From: Anisus vortex
Taxonomy: Eukaryota > Mollusca > Gastropoda > Planorbidae
Length of the DNA: 64,000 nucleotides
Assembly: GCA_949126835.1 (NCBI GenBank)
Contig: OX421508.1
Location: 15,392,272 to 15,456,271, forward strand
Reading direction: 5' to 3'
Below, in pieces: positions 58,446 to 64,000 of this stretch. Numbering within the stretch: position 1 is the stretch's first letter; each line of letters begins with the position of its first letter. The notes below the pieces were generated by a model, which saw nothing but the letters and a program-made list of their open reading frames with translations, did no database searches and was not told the origin of the DNA. The position numbers and the translations under genes are program-made.

Positions 58446-59689
58446 TATGACTATCTATATATATAATCAAGACTATGGTTAATTGGTTAATTAAAAACAC
58501 GTGACATTATAGTCTCATATTTTATATTTGCGATCTCGCCTCTGGCATGAGTCCTCCCTAGCTGAGTGGTTAGAGTAAACCGACTACCATGAGGGCGTCC
58601 TGGGTTCGATTCCCCACTGTTAACGTAGTTTTCTATATCTACTTTTTAAAAATTTCTATTAATATCTTTTTATAGGATTGTAAAGAATTTCAGTTTTCCG
58701 TAAGTAAAATCTAAAAACTATGTTTAGCCGCATGCGGGAGACGGGTGTTCGATTCTCAAACAGGGATAGCCTAGTCCTAACGTTTCGTTAAATTAAAAGA
58801 CATGCGTTTTTTAACCCGATTACAATATTTATTTTAAATTAATTTCTTAAATGTGTAAAATTATTATAGCCATCTGTTCATCATAGTTTATAAAAGTTTT
58901 ATCTGTAGCTATTGGCCTATGCCAAAAAAAAGACTATTAATCGGGCAACTCCGGGCAATTTAGATTAATTAAATTGTATTTTTTTAAAGATATTTCCTTG
59001 AATGTTTACATAAATCAAAATCTAATAAGTTAATTATTTTTTACATCGGGGAAACTAGTGTTCGATTATCAGCCAGGGATAGTCCTAACGTTTTGTTAAA
59101 TAAAAAGACTTTCCTATTTTTTACCCGATTACAAAATTTTTATTTTAAATTACTTTCCTAAATGTTTTCCGTACAAAATTATCTTATTTCATTAAATTTA
59201 TCCCCGGGAAACGCCGTGGAATACGTGTACAAAATGTATACAAAAGTATCTCGTCGGACCAAATTGATCCATAGGGCCGGTGAAGCAGCCTTCACCAGTT
59301 TCCGAGGCCACGGCATACTAGGTGATTGTGTGGCCAGGGTCGAGGTGTGTGACAGCAACTAAAACGGCTGAATTGAGCTGATCCGTGGTGGAAACTCCGC
59401 AGGAGAGAACAGGCATCCATTGCCCAGTTCCGGACAGGTCACTGTCACATTGGCGCCTTTTTCGGACGATTTAGGCCCAATTTCGATTCGCGGTGTAGAC
59501 ATTGCTTTGAAACAGAAGAGACAGTCGAGCATTACTGCCCTGCCTTGCTGGAGGAAAGAGTGGATGGGAACGGTCAACTGTTTGCACTGAACCTATATGG
59601 TGATATAGCTGTACTACGTAGTACAAGTGTGTTTTTCCCCAGAACCCTAAGAGATTAGTCTCGGTTCGTATCACTCCGGTGAAGTGAGG
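58446..59689. other. Insert between two halves of a minisatellite
   Basis: Non-repetitive sequence separating the 45-bp and 47-bp arrays. It contains a roughly 130-bp direct duplication (58735-58855 and 59045-59165: tgttcgatt, cagggatag, cctaacgtttt, acccgattac). No coding region supported. Confidence 0.6.
58548..58624 (+). repeat. tRNA-like sequence, probable SINE head
   Basis: A-box-like tagctgagtggttagag and B-box ggttcgattcc are spaced as in a tRNA. The T stem has two mismatches and the anticodon stem does not pair well, so it is not called as a tRNA gene. Confidence 0.45.
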
Positions 59690-59876
59690 TTTAAAGTCTG
59701 TGTGGCCAGCACTATGCACAGCCGCCTTTACTTTACCCCAACTAAGGTCAGGTACCCATCAGAGCTGGGTAGACTCAGGAACAAGTCCTGGCAAAAAAAT
59801 CCTAGCCTGCACCAGGATTCGAACCCAGGACCATTAGATCGCCAGTCATACGCGCTGCCGCTCGGTAATATAATTT
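59690..59876 (-). repeat. tRNA-derived SINE
   Basis: On the minus strand: A-box-like ccgagcggcagcgcg, B-box gggttcgaatcctgg, then a body with ggtacctgaccttagttggg, gtaaaggcggc and gtgctggccaca. This body type is common in molluscan SINEs as far as I recall. It ends at the border of the 47-bp array. Confidence 0.7.
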
Positions 59877-60072
59877 GAGGGTAAAACATAAGCAAGCACA
59901 AAGACTATACTTTTACATAGTTTGAAGATAAAACATAAGCAAGCACAAAGACTATACTTTTACATAGTTTGAAGATAAAACATAAGCAAGCACAAAGACT
60001 ATACTTTTACATAGTTTGAAGATAAAACATAAGCAAGCACAAAGACTATACTTTTACATAGTTTGAAGATAA
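59868..60072. repeat. 47-bp minisatellite, about 4.3 copies
   Basis: Unit gactatacttttacatagtt + tgaagataaaacataagcaa + gcacaaa, clearly related to the 45-bp array at 57898. Units here are nearly identical to each other. Confidence 0.95.
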
Positions 60073-60089
60073 AGATGTTAAGGGGTGGA

Positions 60090-60168
60090 TCAAGCGGCGT
60101 GGGGGGGGGGGGGGCGCAATAATCTTCTTTATAGAAGGAGCGTCTGTAATTCATAAGATAAGATCATG
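60090..60168 (+). mobile_element. CR1-like LINE 3' tail
   Basis: After a poly-G run, cgcaataatcttctttatag, aaggagcgtctgtaattcat and aagataagatc repeat the last about 55 bp of the LINE at 32600. Extremely truncated copy. Confidence 0.8.
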
Positions 60169-61287
60169 TCGGAGACTAGCCACTCCGCATAACAAAGGGT
60201 TTGGTCTTCGCAGTACACTTCTTTACCCTACCTGCGGGTGAATCATTAACGATGGAACGCATGTATAGGCCTACTAGGAATTTCAAATTCCAGACAATAG
60301 GCCTGGACATCTAGGCACCATGGCAGAATTGAGACAGGCTTTTGTGTTTATTGCTTCCTCCCCACCGAGTCTCGGAGCTTTTTGGCAGTGCAATGATTCT
60401 CAGACGCGCAACAGGGGCTGTGCCCCTTTGCGTTAGCCCACCTGTGTACTCCTAAATGAAGCGTTTCGGTGGTTTCCACACTTCGTCACTTTGAGGCCCA
60501 TGGGTACAGAAGTCAAACAGTGTATCCAGTAATATAATAAGTTTCAGATTGAATGGACATGATATGTTTTCTGTGTCATTATAGAAACTCAAGATTTCTG
60601 TTTTTCAAATGGCTGGGTGAAATGTGATACTAGTTATATCTACATCTCTAGTACATGTTTAGTTAAATAGAATATAATATAAGGTTAACGTGACATATCT
60701 AGGCAGGTCTAGTTAAGCCTAGACAAGCTTTTTTAAATTAAAGATTAAAACTTGAAATATCTAACACACAAGTCCAGTTACACTAAAAATATTTATTAGA
60801 CAAGTGAACTATCTATGAAATATTTAGTTAAATTTAAAATATAGTATTATTTGAGACAAATTCAGTTTAACTTGAAATATATATTAGACAAATCCAGTAA
60901 AGTTGGAAAGAATTATTATGTTGTAAAGTACAATAGACATCCTCAATTTGTAGACCGAAGTAGCAAAATTCCGATTAGAAAAACTTTCATTCGGCTAAGA
61001 GGATTTTTACAAAATATGAACTAACAATGGAGAGGTAAAAGTCTTGGAATTTGCTTTCCCAATGTTTTGAGGACATTGAAATGCAGATTTCCTTGACGAA
61101 ATACCTTCTAAATACAAAAGGAAAAACACAACGTTGTCTAACCTTTCAACGGATTCAGACCGTCCTGCCAGACGAATATTGCGATCCCAGAAAGAAGTAT
61201 CAGCAGGAGAATATTGTTTCCTTTTCTGGAAAGCAACAGTTTGCATTTTATATAAACCCTCCTCATGGTGGCCACCTGTTGAAGAAA
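60169..61287. other. Segment without recognised genes
   Basis: 60690-60910 has three or four imperfect copies of a roughly 60-bp AT-rich unit (attagacaa.tccagt...aacttgaaatat). Short open frames only; the frame beginning at 61051 owes its length to the following array. Confidence 0.55.
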
Positions 61288-61862
61288 AACGTGAATTTAT
61301 GTACTTTACAGCTTAGAGATTACAGGGACTCAAACAGGGTCATAGTGAATTTATGCAGTGTACAGCCTAGAGATTACAGGGACTCAAACAGGGTCATAGT
61401 GAATTTATGCAGTGTACAGCTTAGAGATTACAGGGACTCAAACAGGGTCATAGTGAATTTATGTAGCTTACAGCTTAGAGATCACAGAGACTCAAACATG
61501 GTCTTAGTGAATTTATGTAGTCTACAGCTTAGAGATTACAGGGACTCAAACAGGGTCTTAGTGAATTTATGTAGTTTACAGCTTAGAGATTACAGGTACC
61601 GGTACTCAAACACGGTCATAGTGAATTTATGTAGTTTACAGCTTAGAGATCACAGGGACTCAAACAGGGTCATTGTGAATTTAGGTAGTTAACAGCTCAG
61701 AGATATAAGGGACTCAAACAGAGTAATAGTGAATTTATGTAGTTTTAAGCTTAGAGATTACAGGGACTCAAACAGGGTCATAGTGAATTTATGTAGTTTA
61801 CAGCTTAGAGATCACAGGGACTCAAACAGGGTCATAGTGAATTTATGTAGTCTACAGCTTGG
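61288..61862. repeat. 54-bp minisatellite, about 10.6 copies
   Basis: Unit gtgaatttatgtagtttaca + gcttagagattacagggact + caaacagggtcata. 54 bp is 18 codons, which keeps a plus-strand frame open (VNLCSLQLRDYRDSNRV repeats) until a stop at 61692. Confidence 0.96.
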
Positions 61863-62462
61863 ACAATTTTGAACAGAGCAACGGCAGCAAGGTTTTATTT
61901 AGCCAATGAAAATAAAGAAGAAAATGTCGAATAACTTGACTATAAGGGATTGCACGTGCGTTTCACTCTGTCTGAGCTGTTCTTTTGTTTAAATAGGATA
62001 TATTATACCGTTTTTGATTGGTCTGGCTACATAAAGATGGTATTATGTTTAATGTCTTAAGTACTCATCAAGTCATCCAGCTGTGTCAAAATTAACCAGC
62101 ATTTGTACAACAGTTGAAATCGTTAACTGTGGTCAATATTTGTCTACAGCATATGTTCTAATGTTATTAGCTATGGACGATATCGCACGTGAAAGAATTG
62201 AAATTATGGGACTTTGTTTAATCCAATGTTGATCTCCCATATCAATAATGTTGTTGCTAGTTGTAAATTCAAACCTTTGTACAGCAATATCATTCATATT
62301 TTGCAATATGTGTGTGTGTGTTGGTTTTCGCGTGTGCGTTCCTGCGCGCGCGTCTATCCTGACCTACATTTTCTAAAATAAAGTCAATGTTAATTTCATT
62401 CGATAGTTTATTTATTTCATTACTTCAATGTTGATTTCTCTAATAACAATGTTGTATTAACA
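61863..62462. other. Segment without recognised genes
   Basis: Contains a GT/CG-rich stretch (62309-62354) and nothing else recognised. Confidence 0.55.
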
Positions 62463-64000
62463 AAATGGTTTCATGTATCACAATGATGGTTTCATGTAAT
62501 CACAATGATGGTTTCATGTAATCACAATGATGGTTTCATGTATCACAAAGATGGTTTCATGTATCACAATGATGGTTTCATGTATCACAATGATGATTAC
62601 ATGTATCACAATGATGATTACATGTATCACAATGATGGTTTCATGTAATCACAATGATGGTTTCATGTATCACAATGATGATTACATGTATCACAATGAT
62701 GATTACATGTATCACAATGATGGTTTCATGTAATCACAATGATGGTTTCATGTATCACAATGATGGTTTCATGTATCACAATGATGATTTCATGTATCAC
62801 AATGATGGATTCATGTATCACAATGATGGTTTCATGTATCACAATGATGATTACATGTATCACAATGATGATTACATGTATCACAATGATGGTTTCATGT
62901 AATCACAATAATGGTTTCATGTATCACAATGATGGTTTCATGTATCACAATGATGGTTTCATGTATCACAATGAATTGTTTCGTGTATCACAAAGATGGT
63001 TTCATGTATCACAATGATGGTTTCATGTATCACAATGATAGTTTCATGTATTACAATGATGGTTTCATGTATCACAATGATGGTTTCATGTATCACAATG
63101 ATGGTTTCATGTATCACAATGATGGTTTCATGTATCACAATGATGGTTTCATGTATCACAATGATGGTTTCATGTATCACAATGATGGTTTCATGTATTA
63201 CAATGATGGTTTCATGTATTACAATGAATTGTTTCGTGTATCACAATGATGGTTTCATGTATCACAATGATGGTTTCATGTATCACAATGATGGTTTCAT
63301 GTATCACAATGATGGTTTCATGTATCACAATGATGGTTTCATGTATCACAATGATGGTTTCATGTATCACAATGATGGTTTCATGTAATCACAATGATGG
63401 TTTCATGTATCACAATGATGGTTTCATGTATCACAATGATGGTTTCATGTATCACAATGATGGTTTCATGTATCACAATGATGGTTTCATGTATCACAAT
63501 GAATTGTTTCGTGTATCACAAAGATGGTTTCATGTTTTACAATGATGGTTTCATGTATCACAATGATGGTTTCATGTATCACAATGAATTGTTTCGTGTA
63601 TCACAAAGATGGTTTCATGTATCACAATGATGGTTTCATGTATCACAATGATGGTTTCATTTATCACAATGATGGTTTCATGTATCACAATGATGGTTTC
63701 ATGTATCAAAATGATGGTTTCATGTATCAAAATGATGGTTTCATGTATCACAATGATGGTTTCATGTATCACAATGATGGTTTCATGTAATCACAATGAT
63801 GGTTTCATGTATCACAATGATGGTTTCATGTATCACAATGATGGTTTCATGTATCACAATGATGGTTTCATGTATCACAATGATGGTTTCATGTATCACA
63901 ATGAATTGTTTCGTGTATCACAAAGATGGTTTCATGTATCACAATGATGGTTTCATGTATCACAATGATGGTTTCATGTATTACAATGAATTGTTTCGTG
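62463..64000. repeat. 21-bp minisatellite, about 73 copies, running off the end
   Basis: Unit tttcatgtatcacaatgatg + g. Marker variants (aatgaattgtttcgtgtatc) recur at about 62973, 63225, 63498, 63586, 63901 and 63985, and gattacatg variants cluster in 62590-62880, so the array has higher-order structure. It continues beyond the window. All long frames here are heptapeptide repeats. Confidence 0.97.

Noticed and set aside
58548..58624. A true tRNA gene
   Set aside because: A and B boxes fit, but the T stem has mismatches and the anticodon stem is poor; SINE head or pseudogene is more likely.
61051..61692. A 213-codon frame with 18-residue repeats
   Set aside because: The length comes from the 54-bp minisatellite; the non-repeat start has no recognisable domain.
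62527..63947. Heptapeptide-repeat frames on both strands
   Set aside because: Artefacts of the 21-bp array.

Overview
This window is eukaryotic, AT-rich and dominated by repeats. Introns with GT/AG borders, non-LTR retrotransposons with APE-type endonuclease, hAT transposons, tRNA-derived SINE-like sequence and about a dozen minisatellites all point to an animal. The CR1-like LINE with a 2A motif and a PHD finger, the Gmr1-order LTR element and the SINE tail fit an aquatic invertebrate, most likely a gastropod mollusc. That species-level guess is inference. Only one host gene is supported: a carbohydrate sulfotransferase on the minus strand (two exons seen, 28480-30977).

Layout. 1-8580: a decayed Ty3/gypsy-type LTR element (minus strand, LTRs 41-385 and 7020-7373, TSD gtaac) inserted in a 43-bp minisatellite. 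Its pol order is protease-integrase-RT-RNase H, the Gmr1 order, not the usual Ty3 order. 9485-18960: five tandem 1.7-2.05 kb units (order A-B-B-A-A) bounded by AT microsatellites. 19007-20665: a hAT transposon with TIRs, TSD and a broken transposase. 20700-21175: LINE 3' fragment. 23934-25087: a second hAT, whose transposase contains a 12 x 33-bp minisatellite grown from its own coding sequence. 25486-25784: a MITE with 7-bp TSD. 26375-27242: a third, non-autonomous hAT. 28480-30977: the sulfotransferase gene. 32600-36710: a CR1-like LINE (2A motif, PHD finger, endonuclease, RT) interrupted by an 841-bp solo LTR with a perfect 5-bp TSD.

37679-39160: a pyrimidine-rich 19/20-bp minisatellite, followed directly by a purine-rich block. 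39555-40080 is a diverged copy of 27715-28256. 41821-48228: an LTR element with two 625-bp LTRs that read as identical, an intact gag-protease ORF with SCAN-like capsid region, and a second open ORF that is a strongly deleted pol remnant ending in a hydrophobic segment. It lacks RT and RNase H, so it looks like a recently moved, non-autonomous gag-carrying element. From 48670 to the end the window is mostly minisatellites (30, 24-27, 12, 45, 47, 54 and 21 bp units), with a LINE fragment, a SINE-like segment and stretches without recognisable content.

Many long open frames lie in tandem arrays whose period is a multiple of three. They are open in several frames at once and are not treated as genes. 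No cooperating gene system was found. The most novel material is in the mobile elements: the non-autonomous gag-protease element, the Gmr1-order element, the 2A-PHD LINE, the transposase-born minisatellite, and the A/B tandem array.
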